Shown piece after piece: positions 33,343 to 45,922 of a DNA stretch of 64,000 nt; within the stretch, counting starts at the first letter, position 1, and each line of letters starts with the position of its first letter. Origin of the DNA: Anthoceros angustus (taxonomy: Eukaryota; Streptophyta; Anthocerotopsida; Anthocerotales; Anthocerotaceae); the NCBI GenBank assembly GCA_010909165.1, contig VJWM01000019.1:1635776-1699775 (forward strand). The letters run 5' to 3'. The notes under the pieces are model-generated. The model did no database searches. It was not told the origin of the DNA and was given only the letters and a program-made list of their open reading frames with translations. The position numbers and the translations under genes are program-made.

Positions 33343-33882
33343 ATGTGTTCAAAATTATGGTCAAAATCACATTCTACTTCAAATTTACAAGGAGCTCCAG
33401 TAAAGGGTCGTGGGGACATTCCCTGTGGGGTTTGCAATGATTTAGCACCGACTTCACACTCCCTTTGTGCTGGGATCCGAAACCACAGTGTTACAATATA
33501 TTGTCTTATATCAAGGGAATGGAAGCCACTTTTGCATCCGGGTTCACATTTACGGTGGCAAGGTATGGAAAATGTGCGGTTCCTCTATGGTAGAAAGGTG
33601 AGTAACGCAGAACGCGATGGGCGCATGCCGCGCCATCGCACACCTTGGGCCCTTAGCCATTCCACAGCACCAAACAGTTCAACATGGCCTTTTGATATCC
33701 GTGTGAGCGGAAAAATCTCTGTAGTGTACCATGTTCTTGTGAACCCTCAACAAAACCACAATTTGGCATATCGGCTCGGAAAGGGCTGCCAAGTTTCACG
33801 GAAACATTGGGTTGGCGCCACCATTAAACGAATCCCACTAACAGAGCCATGGCAGCCCGGTGACAATGGAAGGGGCCACTAG
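33343..33882 (+). CDS. Unrecognised ORF of 179 codons inside the TIR element
   Basis: An open frame near the left end of the element, with several Cys, His and Trp residues (for example CGVCNDL; ISREWKPLLHPGSHLRWQG) but no motif I can assign. It may be a fragment of an element gene; a chance ORF cannot be excluded. Confidence 0.25.
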   Translation: MCSKLWSKSHSTSNLQGAPVKGRGDIPCGVCNDLAPTSHSLCAGIRNHSVTIYCLISREWKPLLHPGSHLRWQGMENVRFLYGRKVSNAERDGRMPRHRTPWALSHSTAPNSSTWPFDIRVSGKISVVYHVLVNPQQNHNLAYRLGKGCQVSRKHWVGATIKRIPLTEPWQPGDNGRGH

Positions 33883-34064
33883 GAATAGACGACAAAATGT
33901 GGTGCGGAAGGAGTGCGGCATGCCATCGCAAAGGGTGTTACAAAGGGTTGCGCCATAAGTTCTTAGGAGCGGACCATGATCGGAATATATTTTGCCGTTG
34001 CTTATTCACTCCTCACCGACTCGAGACCGTCGGGTTCTCCATGCCCAAGACACCGTCATCCCCA

Positions 34065-35660
34065 TCATCCTCGTCCACCCGAGGGAGTGCAGGTTGAAGA
34101 TGGGGACGGAGGGCACTTAACTTCTCTTTGATAGCTTTTTATCCACAGCATGATGTTTCCTAGAAGTGAGATTGAACCCATAGTACAATGACTCTTATGG
34201 ACAAACAACTTCAATGTTGGGAGGCTTCCATGCTTTTGCACCTTTGTTGGTAGGAGGTAGTTCTCTGTCCTCCGGGTCCTAACAAAGTATTCTCCCCATA
34301 CTTGCCCTCGTATGCATCTGTGCTCGGTTCGCCACCTGCACCAGAAGTAGGGGTCATCGGTCATGTGCACACTCAAGACCTTTGCAACCCAGAATGCCTG
34401 TGAGTGTCTCACAAGGTGACAATAAACATACCTTTTTATCTCCATGATGTCACCATTCATCCGCTCGACCTCTTGTTCCCGTCTTTCCACACTCGTAAGC
34501 TCCCAAGTACATGTCCGTTGGAGGCACGCCTCGCAATAAGGCTTGTCCAATATAGCCTCCTCCGAACTGCAGTGGTACAAGTGCATCTGCTGCAGATCTG
34601 TCATACCACTTCCTGTCTTTTCGCATACAAAGGCCGATGTTATTGTCCACAATAGTTGCGATCTCCTCTTGATCCTCCAGTCACTCCACCACTCCTCCTC
34701 ACCGTTAGATATGTGTTGGCTTTTGCAAACCCTTTCTTAAGTGGTCTACTCCATCCGTCGAGCTTCCATCAACGCCTTTCTTGTCCTTGGCCTCAGAGCT
34801 AGCAGGTTGTAGGTCCAATCTCGATTTGGAATAAAAGACAAGAACTCCATCTTCTTGCTTCCCATAACGGTGAGGTCGAATCTTTTACTCCGAATAGCAG
34901 TTACTTTACCCCTGCGACTTTTCCTCCCGCGTGATTTTGAACCGGTGTTGGTATGATAGATTGTTTAGCTTGCGAACCGCAGCTTTAAACTTTAGCACTT
35001 TCCTTTTTCAAAGGCCGAGACGAACGGAAGTGGAACCTCGGTCGACCTTCACTGGTTTGGCGTGAAAGCCTTGCTCAATATATCCCGCATGACGGAAGAG
35101 TTTTGCCTCTTTGTGCTTCAAATGTTTGGAAAACACGAGAACATTTGGTCCACTGGTCATGTGTGTGACCTACAAGAAGAAAGCCCACCTTCACTTTTTC
35201 AAAGTCCCCACTCCACGAGCATATTCGGATAAGCAAAGCGATTGATTCTTGTTCTCCGACATGTGTTGTCCAGTTGCAAATATAGAACCTTGGGAAGTAA
35301 GCCAACATATGTATGTATCACATCTTGGATAATGCATATGGTTAAATTAGCATCATTCCGCAAATTTGCGTAGTGCAGATACGCCCTGGACTTGAACGTG
35401 TGATTGTGGATCATACACCCCACCACATGGACAGTAACACGGCAGTCTTCCTTTAGCTCCTTAGGCCATCTAAGTATATGCGGTAAGGATGTTTTTTTCT
35501 GATCCATGCCATCGATACATAACAACATGTACTTGTGAGGCTCGGTGTATCCTTTCGTTCGATGTTTTGTCAACTTCTTCCGCTCCTCCATAAGCTTTAT
35601 GCGATGTTTGTTCAACGCGTCCCGATATATATCGCCTTCAACCAAACATGTCGTGTCCAT
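34065..35660 (-). pseudogene. Remnant of a transposon-type protein (DUF7869-like motif)
   Basis: Two minus-strand blocks in the same order as in related mobile-element proteins. The first (35,660-35,075) has YMLLCIDGMDQKKTSLPHI, then VLYLQLDNT followed by Asn/Arg-rich residues, and after a frame change FEKVKVGFLLVGHTHDQ; this Asp-Asn-Thr ... Gly-His-Thr-His pattern resembles the DUF7869 domain of uncharacterised element proteins (from memory). The second (34,652-34,065) contains FWVAKVLSVHMTDDPYFWCR, typical of the C-terminal part. Frameshifts between the blocks mean it cannot be translated as one protein. It may be the transposase of the 14.7 kb element or of a nested one. Confidence 0.55.
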
Positions 35661-36171
35661 CCATGAAATATAACGTCATCGCTAACGGGACCAACCAACG
35701 GAGTTCGACATAACCCGTAGGGGCAAGGGGCAATAGCATGATGGCAACCCTCGGAAGGGTCATGCCCCAACAACCTAGGGATCCACCGTTGTATGGCCCA
35801 GCGGTCCTATCCCATCGTAAGGCGGGCGCCCGCCCCTCCCTACCGCCTCAATTAGGGATGTGGCATCGCGCCTCCCAAGCTCCTTTAGGGTTTAGGGTTC
35901 GCATGTTGCCGCCTCCTCTCCCCATTGCACCCCTCACCCATGAGGGGCATCTGCTCCTCCTCCCACAACACATGAGGGCGCATGCCGCGTCCAACCCGGC
36001 CCCGCCCCCGGGTGCAATGTGGCATGCGCCTTCCCTACCTCCTTTAGGGTTTAGGTCCCCGGCATGCCGCGCCTCCTCCTCTCCCCACTCGGCGTTCACC
36101 GCCTTCATCTGCGGGGCCGAACCGGTTGTGCCTCGACCAAGGTTCAACCTCCACCATCACAACGCCCACCG

Positions 36172-36870
36172 TTAGATATCGGATGGCCTCACTTCTAACC
36201 TTTCACCCTGTTTATACCATGCCGAAAAAGCGGTGTGGAGCGATGAGCTTACCTTGATCCGTCTGCGATCCAAAGGTTCAATGTTGAACTTTAGACCGCA
36301 AAGAGAACATGTTGAAAACCGATTGGATTTGGGTATCTTCACGCTTGAAGTTCTCGCTCCCATAGTCTCGTAAAGTAAGCATACGAAATATCTGGCCCTT
36401 TTGCTCCATGCCACATTTGTATTGTGTCCACACTTCTAGTTTGGTGAAAGTGTCGAAGATTGTAGACTTCAACATTAGGCGGCGCTCGCCACCGCCGCCT
36501 TCATCCGCAGAAAACCGCACCCGACCAAGGTTCAACCTCCACCACAACGCCCACCGTTAGATATCGGATGGCCTGCCACTTCTAACCTTTCACCTTTATA
36601 CCATGCCGAAAAACGGTGTGGAGCGATGAGCTTACCTTGATCCGTCTGCGATCCAAAGGTTCAATGTTGAACTTTAGACCGCAAAGAGAACATGTTGAAA
36701 ACCGATTGATTTGGGTATCTTCACGCGCTTGAAGTTCTCGCTCCCATAGTCTCGTAAAGTAAGCATACGAAATATACTGCAATTTTTGCTCCATGCCACA
36801 TTTGTATTGTGTCCACACTTCTAGTTTGGTGAAAGTGTCGAAGATTGTAGACTTCAACATTAGGCGCCGC
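36172..36870. repeat. Internal direct duplication, two copies of about 310 bp
   Basis: The block starting at GTTAGATATCGGATGGCCT (about 36,170) and ending TGTAGACTTCAACATTAGGC recurs from about 36,557 with a few single-base indels. Coding potential differs between copies because of the indels. Confidence 0.8.
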
Positions 36871-37049
36871 CCGCTAATTGCGTAAATGTTGCATCCATCC
36901 ATGCAATAGCGCCCAATGCATGAGAGGATTTCACCCGGGCTTGGCTTGCTACAATCCCATGGTGAATTCAACGGACTCGCCTTCACCTCCTCGTACCTTT
37001 CCGACCCTATGCAATACACCCTTCAAGGATTTCGTGCAACACTTGATTG

Positions 37050-40000
37050 GAACCGGTGCCTTCGTGAAAGTATGACTTTGTCTTTGCCATTCAACCATGG
37101 TCGTCTTACAAGGGTCTCTAGGAATGTCTCCCCTCGGACCTTCCCAACCTAAGGAACCTTTGCCTCTTCCGAAACCTTCCTCGAAAGTCGTTGAATACAT
37201 ACTTTGTTGCAACACGGTTTCAAAATCCTCCACGTGTCCGTCTCGCCTTCTTCAAGGAGACACCACCAGCCGTGTTTGCAAACGAAACGCAAGCTCGCTC
37301 GCAGGCTGCAATGTCTCCGACATTGGCTTCGGATGATATGTACCGCAGCCTGTGAGGTGAACGGGAGGGTGGGGAACGTTGTCGCCGCCAAGAATATCGC
37401 CCCCGATGCACCCAAAACTCCACACGGAGGCGAGACCTCTCATTGCCCGCTGATGGCTCACTCGAGGGCGGGCATCTCCTCGCTCTTGGGCTAAGTTCCA
37501 TAGCCGCATACAAGTTCAAGTTCCGAGGCGTCGGTGGCACATAGGGGTGCACGAAGGTGATGAGTCCTTCTGAGCTGCAAGCATGTTTGCCGAATACAAG
37601 GTGAAGCTCATCGTCATCCAGCCGGTGATGATTACCATTGCAAACCCGCATGCCCGTGGCAGAGCAGTTGCTCGGAAAACATCCGGAACGCCGCGAATTA
37701 TGAAACATGAGCTTTTCAACAAGCCGAATGTGGTCGCTCCCTTCGCTCGCAAAGTTTGCAAGCGCTTACGGAAATAGATCGCTGGATGCTCCTTTTTGTG
37801 CATGCGTCGCTTGAGTGCAACATATGCGGACAAGTTCCTCCCATCCACTCGTCGATGCATGACACCCATCAGAACAACGACCCAGCGGATATAAACTACA
37901 TTGAAGGAGCAGCAATCGCTTGAGCTACCTCGTATCCTCATCGGTATGGGTGGAGTGGAGCATGGTGTGACGTTCACGTCTCGCGGAACGCGAACGAGCC
38001 ACCACAACCAGAGCAACAAACAAGGAGGTGGGCAAATTAGTATGAGACATCGGAGAACAAGCAGCTGGATGCCTTAGCGTCGAATATTTCCAGCATTCAC
38101 TGTTGGAGAAGATCTACCTATCAAGTGCCGGATCCGACGCCGCCGTCATTTGCTGGCGGACATAAATGTTGCGGCTTTTGCCGTTTGGTATCGGGAATCA
38201 TTTAATGCAGGCACAGAACACCACGCCTGGAAAACATGGGCACCCGTTTTACGTAAAACCATGGCAAAGCAAGCGGGTGCCGAAAATTAGGGTTCCCAGA
38301 AAAATGGACACCTGTCAAACGCGGTGGCGATTACCGTCTGCCGCAGTTTTTAACCCCGGCCCTGACCTTTTTAGGGCAGTTCAACCTTACCGTAATGGAG
38401 CGTCCATCACGGCCTACACCGTGTTCACCAAGCCTGTGAGTTGCGCTCCACTTAGCGTGACGTCGGGATTGCGCCGCCCACGCCGCTTGTTCGTGATTTT
38501 TGTCAATTGCACGCGCCTGACTTCGTGCGGTGCGCGCATCCCACCTCCTTTTGCATTGAGGGAGAAGGGGGTAGTCACCGTAATCAGCTGCGCACATGCG
38601 GTATGGCAAGTGGGCGGTAGAAGGAATTGGGGGCGAAGAAGAAACCCGCATGTAGACAAACCAAAACGTCGGAAGAGACCAAAAGGGAAGAAGGCGGGCT
38701 ACCACGCAAAGGAGCCGTGCGTGGGTGGATGCACACCAAAGTTCGAGCCGACCGGTGTTCCAATTCGGGAGCACATTCTTCAAAAGCTAATGCCGATGTA
38801 TCAGCCTGAACTCTCGGGATCCGGTCGGCAAAGGTGAGCCTAAGGGAGGCGGGAGGGAAATCGAGATGGCCAAGTCACAAAAGCCAGGCTGGATTCTAAT
38901 CCTCACCTTTTACGTTTGAGGCTGTTCAATTCTGCGACACACTAAGATTGATGAGACAATTCTCGGAGAAGGGACATGACCGCAGAGCTCAAGAAGACAA
39001 TGTGGTGTGGACACCCATGCTGAAATTGTGGATTTATGGCCACAATGGTGCTGCCGAATCGAGGGTGGGTATGTGGTCCGGCAACTTTGATAGAAGCGGA
39101 AGGAGATCCGGATATTCACTCTGGTGACTTCAAAGCCTTATGGGTTTGAAGCTTTGCCTGGAAGATTACAGTGTGTTCGTGTTGAGCATAGCTTGCACGA
39201 AAAAGAGCCACGAAGGCTATCTCTTAAATTCGGAAGCTCTTCGATAGGATTGTAAGTGTGTGTCTTTGGAAGTCATTGATTTTGAAGTTTTGGAACATCA
39301 TTGCATCCACTTAACACTTTTGGCACTTCTAACGCTTGGGCGTAATGCAAGGAATTTTTATCGATGCTTATGTGAGGTGATTACAAGTTCTATCATCAAT
39401 CACCGCCGGAGATGTCTTTAGAAGGACCAGTGGCTATCTCGACTATGAACCGGAAGGAGATGAGGACGAGGCGCAGTATGGACCCTCGTGAAGAGGATGG
39501 CCCTATGAGTCTTGGTCGCAGATGACGAAATGTCGGAGGAGGACGGATAAGAGGACTAGAATGGAATTTGCTTCCATAATGCTCGGGCATCCATGCCGGG
39601 TGCCCACTATTCCTTCCAATCCAGATGAGGACATGGGTCGCAAAGTGGGGAATTGCTGTGATACATGGAGTTGGGTACCCCAGTGCATCGGGTTTATATC
39701 GTGGTATGAAGGCATGGGAGGAAACACGATAATTTTTGAAGGGGGATATCGACTTCGGCCGAGACAAGACCCCCTTGTCACTTAAGAACACCTTACCTAG
39801 AACAAAGATATGTGCCCTACTTTGATAATGCACACACCCTTTCCGAGGTCATATCTTTGATAAAAGATGCACTTTCAAGTCTACACCCGAGAACCGGAGC
39901 ATGAGGGTGTGGGCCCGCTTATGCTTTAGTAGAATGCATAGAGGGCTGCCATTTTCATATGTTTATTACAACCGAAAACTTTTACTTTCAAGTGGTGGAA

Positions 40001-40550
40001 CACAATGAAAACAATCTGTACTAGCGGAGTCTCATTTAAGTGGTCGTGAGAACATTGCAACAAACAATCAAGGAGGAAGTGGTCATCAAGATCGACAATA
40101 GCCATTCAAGAGTGCGGCCCGGCGACTCATCCATGCGCCGAACCGAGTCACCACCGCCATATTCGAGGCGGTCCATATCCTCCGCCTCGAAGTTGTCGCT
40201 CTCTCCATTGCTTGCTCGTCTTCAATAGTATCATTCTTGGGCCCAGCCCGACGGTGTCGATCGCCACAAAGATCTAGGGTCTCACCTCATCCAAAAGGTC
40301 GCCACCGTGGTCTTCAACCTTCCGCACTCAATGCAACCACTTGGGCTTTAAGGCAATGCCAACGTCCTTAAAATGAACAAAGTTAGTTGCCCATGCGCCC
40401 ATGCAAGCATCCTTAAAATCAACAAAATTGAACTATTGAGGAGGCACGAGGTTTGAACACAAAACCTATTCGTTACTACACTTATTTCCCAAACACTAGA
40501 CCAACAGTCCATGGTTGAGATACTCTTGAGGCGCTAAATATTTATTTTCT
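37050..40550. other. Interior of the TIR element, no recognised gene
   Basis: Open frames on both strands (for example 37,516-38,019 minus and 38,166-38,837 plus) carry no family signature, and none stands out over the others. The stretch may be degenerate coding sequence of the element. Confidence 0.4.
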
Positions 40551-40559
40551 GGAAGACAG

Positions 40560-40940
40560 CCTAGGAGGAGGGCGCCGGCCGGCCGGCGCCCATGGGTAGG
40601 GCAGGGTGTGCTAGGGGAGGGCGCCGGCCGGCCGGCGCCCATGGGCAAGGCATGGCGTGTTGGTGGGGGCGCCGGCCGGCCGGCCGGCCGGCCGGCCGGC
40701 CCATGGGTGGTGTGCTAGGGAGGGCGCCGGCCGGCGCCCATGGGCTGGTGGTGTGCTAGGGAGGGCGCCGGCCGGCCGCCCATGGGCGGTGGTGTTAGGG
40801 AGGGCCGGCCGGCGCCCATGGCGTGTGCTAGGGAGGGCGCCGGCCGGCCCATGGGTGGTGTTAGGGGAGGCGCCGGCCGGCCCATGGGCGGTGGTGGGAG
40901 GCGCCGGCCGGCGCCCATGAGCAGATGTTGGGAGGGCCGG
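40560..40940. repeat. Array of GGCCGGCC/GGCGCC palindromes
   Basis: About nine units of 35-55 bp, each with a self-complementary core such as GGCGCCGGCCGGCGCCCATG, separated by GGTGTGCTAGGGAGG-like spacers. The GGCCGG run is longest near 40,672-40,700. All units can form hairpins. ORFs in every frame here are compositional. Confidence 0.88.
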
Positions 40941-41869
40941 CGCCTCCCTTAGCACCATCCTACGGTGCATACGGGTGAAGCTAGGGGGACAAGAAGGAAC
41001 GTATCCTATCACCGATGGAAGGTGTGGCCCATTTGCGGAAGGGTTAAAAGATTTGCATCCATAGGTAGTTGAAGAGTATAAGTGGTGGGAAGCCTTGGAC
41101 CGGAAGGAGATTGCTATCGTGGAGAATAACATTGGGCTAGTGCTACAGTCATTCTTGGAAGTGGTTTTCACGTGCGTAAGTGGATCATACATGACCACTT
41201 CAAGTGCGGATGAAGCTTTGCTAGATGAGGCATTATTGAGGGACCTCCACGCGTGATATGTATTTGGGGCATATCAAAATGCGGAAGGCAACGGAAATGG
41301 CACGGATGAATGGGGACATAACGGAACCGAGAGGGATGTTTCGCGCGCGGCAATACGGACATGCATACCATTCTCGGATTGGGAGGTCATTGACGTGAAG
41401 CTAAACGCACCACGACCTCACTTTCTTATCCACTAGTATCGGACCGAGCACATAGATGCGTATGAAGGAGATATGTGCAGAACACATAGTCGCGGTGGTA
41501 ACCCATCGGTCCAATCTTGAGGAAAAAGGGAATAAGATCCATTACCTAAAAACATACAGAGGTATTTGTAGATGAAACATCATCATCTATTATGGGTTTG
41601 TGTTGAGCATACGGAAACATCATGTCGGTGGACAAAAAGCGATAAGGGATAAGCTCTGCGAGTTGCGTGGCTTCATACAACTGCGAGTGAAAGTGTCGCG
41701 AAGATAGTGATGACAATGGAGGAGAAATTTGGACCAAGTGATGACGATGGATTGAACTCGGGATGAGTGGCGAAATCTCGTTTTCGGGGTCCCGAGTTAA
41801 TGTTGTAAGTCCGGTTCTTGATGTTTACGTGTTAGGAAATACCACTGTCGTGGCTTTTGTGGTGTCATA

Positions 41870-42965
41870 ACAAAACCACATTTCCATCCCAAAGCGAGTT
41901 CTGATCGTCTTGCGTGAGGCAGCCTTCCTCACCGTTCCTACTTTGCATTATTTCCCTAGGTTGGAGTTTGCGACCACCATTGGCCACAAACATTCTTTGG
42001 ATGGAAAGTAGTAATTTTGGTGACACCTTTTTGAATTGTTTTAATGCCTTCAAAGCTTTTTTAGGGCCCATCAAAACCCCTTCGAGATTATTTGCGGAAA
42101 ACCCCTTGAGATTATTAACCCCTTCAAAATTATTAGAGAGGAAGGCAAGGCCGTGCCGCCTTCTTCGCACAACCGCAGGAAGGCGGCATCCAAGTACTGG
42201 GATGCGGGGAGGCACCCAACTAGCCGTAACATCGGCCGGAACCAGCCGCCGCCCAGCACGCACGGAGGGAGGCGCCGGCATGCCGCCTCACGCTGGCCTT
42301 GGGACGAGGAGGGCGCCGGCATGCCGCGCCGGCCTTGGGACGAAGAGGGCGGCGCATGCCGGCGCGCCCGCCGCCTTGGGACGCAGAGGGAGGCGCCGGC
42401 CGGCGCCTCCCGGCCTTGGGGCCGCAGGCGCGGCATGCCGGCGCCTCCCGGCCTTGGGACGCAGAGGGAGGGCGCCGCATGCCGCGCCCGCCAGCCTTGG
42501 GACGCAGAGGGAGGGCGCGGCATGCCGCACCGCCAGCCTTGGGACGCAGAGGGAGGCGCCGCATGCCCGTGATGCTGCGATAGTGGAGGCGTGTCGGGAG
42601 TAGTGGGAAGCGCAAACGGAGTTCGACATATGCACCGGGTTTGGGGGTCAACAAATGTGGAGCCCGAAGAGATTTGAGAAGGAAGAAGGCAAGCGCAGAG
42701 GGCGTGACGACAACGACATCCCGACTATGCATGTCGCGGACGGGAGAGGCCGGAGGCCTCCATTCGTGATGAAGATTATTTATGAGGAATATCGGAGAGG
42801 CAAGATACCAAGAAAGTGGTTCGAAACTTGTTCTTGAAATTAGAGAATTTAAGGCCCATCCTTTCTTTCTCCGTGATGCAGCCTTCCTCACCGTTCCTAC
42901 TTTGCATCATTCCCTAGGTTGGAGTTTGCGACCACCATTGGCCACAAACATTCTTTGGATGGAAA
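41870..42965. repeat. Internal segmental duplication, copy 1
   Basis: The block from about 42,010 (TTTTGGTGACACCTTTTTG) to about 42,870 is nearly identical to 44,040-44,915. In addition, TTGGAGTTTGCGACCACC occurs near 41,961 and again near 42,921, so the unit is flanked by its own short direct repeat. Confidence 0.85.
42240..42580. repeat. GGCATGCC palindrome array, copy 1
   Basis: Repeated units combine a palindromic core such as GGCGCCGGCATGCCG with the spacer CCTTGGGACGCAGAGGGAGG. It shares GGCGCC with the 40.6 kb array but has GCATGC in place of GGCCGG in the centre. Confidence 0.85.
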
Positions 42966-44024
42966 AGTAGTAATATTCTACCTATATGCTAAGGGAATCC
43001 TAACTTTGTATTCTATTTTGCTTTTATGGATGCATGAGAGCACCCATCAAAACACACATGACCAACAACCACGTCCCAAAAAGAAATGAAAAAAGCCAAC
43101 GATGATATCGCTAAAGGAGTACCTAGTCTAAGAAAAAAAGAAAAGCTGATGTATAGGTGTTATATTTCTAATCCAATCATTTTATTTGTCTAGGGAATTG
43201 AGTTCATACTATATGCATTTTATGATCCACATCGAGTTTGAATCTTACAATTTTATTCTATTCTTTTCATAATATTTCATGTGTATAAGGAATTAAGTTT
43301 ATACTATATGCCTTTTGTTACCGTCGAGTAAATTTGGATCTTAGTTTTCGAGGTAAACTGATCATTTAGTACTATATATGTATTGTCTGGGGTACAAAAT
43401 ACTTAACTATTTTCTAAACTTGTCAAGCTTCCATCCCTTAGTTCTATTTGTATCTTGAGTTCAAAGATATGACGACCTATACTCTCTTGCTAGTTTTTAT
43501 TGCTTTGGCAATGGGCACCATGGTAGTGGATGGCAAGAATTTTGTTGAGCTCCAAGCATGTGGGCACTAAATCAAATTCACCGGATGCCCGACACTACGA
43601 GCAATACACCAACTTCCACTATCTCGAGTATGTATGAGATTTTCATTGTTTTGATTGTTGTTGGAAAAGTTTCCTAGTAATAATGCTAACTATAAGCGGA
43701 AGCATGTGTGAATTCTATAATTTATTTCTATGGTTATCATTTTCTTTTTATCTTTTAAGTAGAGTGATTTAAAATGATAAAAACTAATTCCAATGTATAT
43801 TTTTTGTTGCTTTGACAATGTTTGTTATTCTAGGAGTGAGTGGTTATTCAACTCCTCGTGGAAGATATGTTAGGACGTCTAACCATATTGAGTCAAATGT
43901 GTTATACTCCATGAATACAAAGATTTTCATCTTCTCTCAAGTATGTACCGTTGATAGTAGATCGTGTTGCATGATATATTTCTTGGAGCAAATCTACGTC
44001 TGTGCTTGGTGACTTGATGCTTGC

Positions 44025-44925
44025 TTGGTAGGGCGGGCTAATTTTGGTGACACCTTTTTGAATTGTTTTAATGCCTTCAAAGCTTTTTTAGGGCCCATCA
44101 AAACCCCTTCGAGATTATTTGCGGAAAACCCCTTGAGATTATTAACCCCTTCAAAATTATTAGAGAGGAAGGGCAAGGCCGTGCCGCCTTCTTCGCACAA
44201 CCGCAGGAAGGCGGCATCCAAGTACTGGGATGCGGGGAGGCACCCAACTAGCCGTAACATCGGCCGGAACCAGCCGCCGCCCAGCACGCACGGAGGGAGG
44301 CGCCGGCATGCCGCCTCACGCTGGCCTTGGGACGAGGAGGGCGCCGGCATGCCGCGCCCGGCCTTGGGACGAAGAGGGCGGCGCATGCCGGCGCGCCCGC
44401 CGCCTTGGGACGCAGAGGGAGGGCGCCGCATGCCGGGCGCCCGCCGCCTTGGGACGCAGAGGGAGGGCGCGGCATGCCGCGCCTCCCGGCCTTGGGACGC
44501 AGAGGGAGGGCGCCGGCATGCCGCGCCCGCCGCCTTGGGACGCAGAGGGAGGGCGCGGCATGCCGCACCGCCAGCCTTGGGACGCAGAGGGAGGCGCCGC
44601 ATGCCCGTGATGCTGCGATAGTGGAGGCGTATCGGAAGTAGTGGGAAGCGCAAACGGAGTTCGATATATGCATATTTGGGGTAAAAATAACAAATGTGGA
44701 GCCCGAAGAGATTTGAGAAGGAAGAAAGGCAAGCGCAGAGGGCGTGACGACAACGACATCCCGACTATGCATGTCGCGGACGGGAGAGGCCGGAGGCCTC
44801 CATTCGTGATGAAGATTATTTATGAGGAATATCGTAGAGGCAAGATACCAAGAAAGTGGTTCGAAACTTGTTCTTGAAATTAGAGAATTTAAGGCCCATC
44901 CTTTCTTTCTCCGTATGCATGATTC
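44025..44925. repeat. Internal segmental duplication, copy 2
   Basis: Second copy of the 42.0-42.9 kb block. The flanks are unrelated at the left (GCTTGGTAGGGCGGGC joins the block) and the copies differ mainly in the number and spacing of the palindromic units (44,280-44,605). Confidence 0.85.
44280..44605. repeat. GGCATGCC palindrome array, copy 2
   Basis: Same unit type as at 42,240-42,580 with a slightly different unit order, so the arrays have diverged by unit gain and loss since the segmental duplication. Confidence 0.85.
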
Positions 44926-45473
44926 GGATTGTGGATGAAGCTTGGACCAACTACAGCTCGAGTCATTTCGAAAGGTAGAGTGGAGGAAGGTGTCAGCTCT
45001 ACTATGCATGATTGACCCGGAGTGCGACATTCAATCTATAGATCGGATAAGTTTAGAGCCAAGAAGTATGTCATGGGAGTGCTCGTGGCAATCACACCTA
45101 TGCGATGAAGCATCCGGACATATCTCCATCAAGGCCGATACCAATGGATGGAAGCCCATGTGTATTGTGGGCTCACTTTACCGTAGATGAGGGTTCGCCA
45201 CCACCACAACACTATGTCGACAACGGCGGAAGATGAATTTCATTGAGCAAGTAAGGTACTTGCGAGATGAGTTGCATTGCAAAGAGAGATGGTGTCAATA
45301 TGAGCATGAACTGAAGTTCAACCTATAAGGTGCTAGGCTTGATAGATGATGATGAGGCCGAGAGGATGAGCGATAAGCAAAACAAGGTCCAATCGTACAA
45401 ATATCCTTTGCATCGCCAAACTTGAGGGGAGAGTGTGGGAAAATGTCGATAAGATCTCACGAAGTGGGAGGCC

Positions 45474-45922
45474 ATGGAGTTGCCAGAACAAGCCAAACAT
45501 GTTGCCGCAGGAACTAGCAAGAAAAGCAAGGGGAAACGGAAGACTGCAGATGAGGCGAAGGCGGTGGACCAAAGTTTTGTGAAGCCAAAAGACATGCAAG
45601 GGAAGCCTTGGCGAAGTTTTCAGGGTATTCCACCGGGTGAGATGCCAAAAATGTTGATCGGTCACCGAGAAGGTCTGACAGTCTCATAGACCTCAATGGT
45701 ATGGCCAAAGGAGATCACTCTTCGGAAGAAACTACATGTGATCCAAGTGGCTATGGCGAAGCATCTAGGCTGCAATTCATTCGAGATGGTAAGGAAGGAG
45801 TACCGGTGCACTCAACGGATGAAGTCATTGCATTTTATCGCTTTCAAGGGAAGGTGAGTTTTCTTGTCTTAATAGAACTATTGGAGCGCCGGCATGCCGC
45901 CTCCTCCCTATTGTCCCCATAA
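45474..45922 (+). CDS. Unrecognised coding-like fragments of the element
   Basis: Two consecutive plus-strand frames, one Lys-rich (KKSKGKRKTADEAKAVDQSF) and one with LQFIRDGKEGVPVHSTDEVI. A GTGAGT donor follows at about 45,855 and an acceptor TTTTGCAG near 45,962, so it may be spliced. They lie upstream of the methyltransferase-like block on the same strand and could belong to the same decayed gene. Confidence 0.3.

Noticed and set aside
40611-41198. Long Pro/Ala/Gly/Arg-rich ORFs in the palindrome array (both strands)
   Set aside because: Every frame is open because the repeat lacks stop codons; peptides simply mirror the repeat and have no family resemblance.
42071-45030. Large overlapping ORFs (up to 260 codons) over the GGCATGCC arrays
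   Set aside because: They overlap in all six frames and depend on repeat unit number, so they are compositional artefacts.
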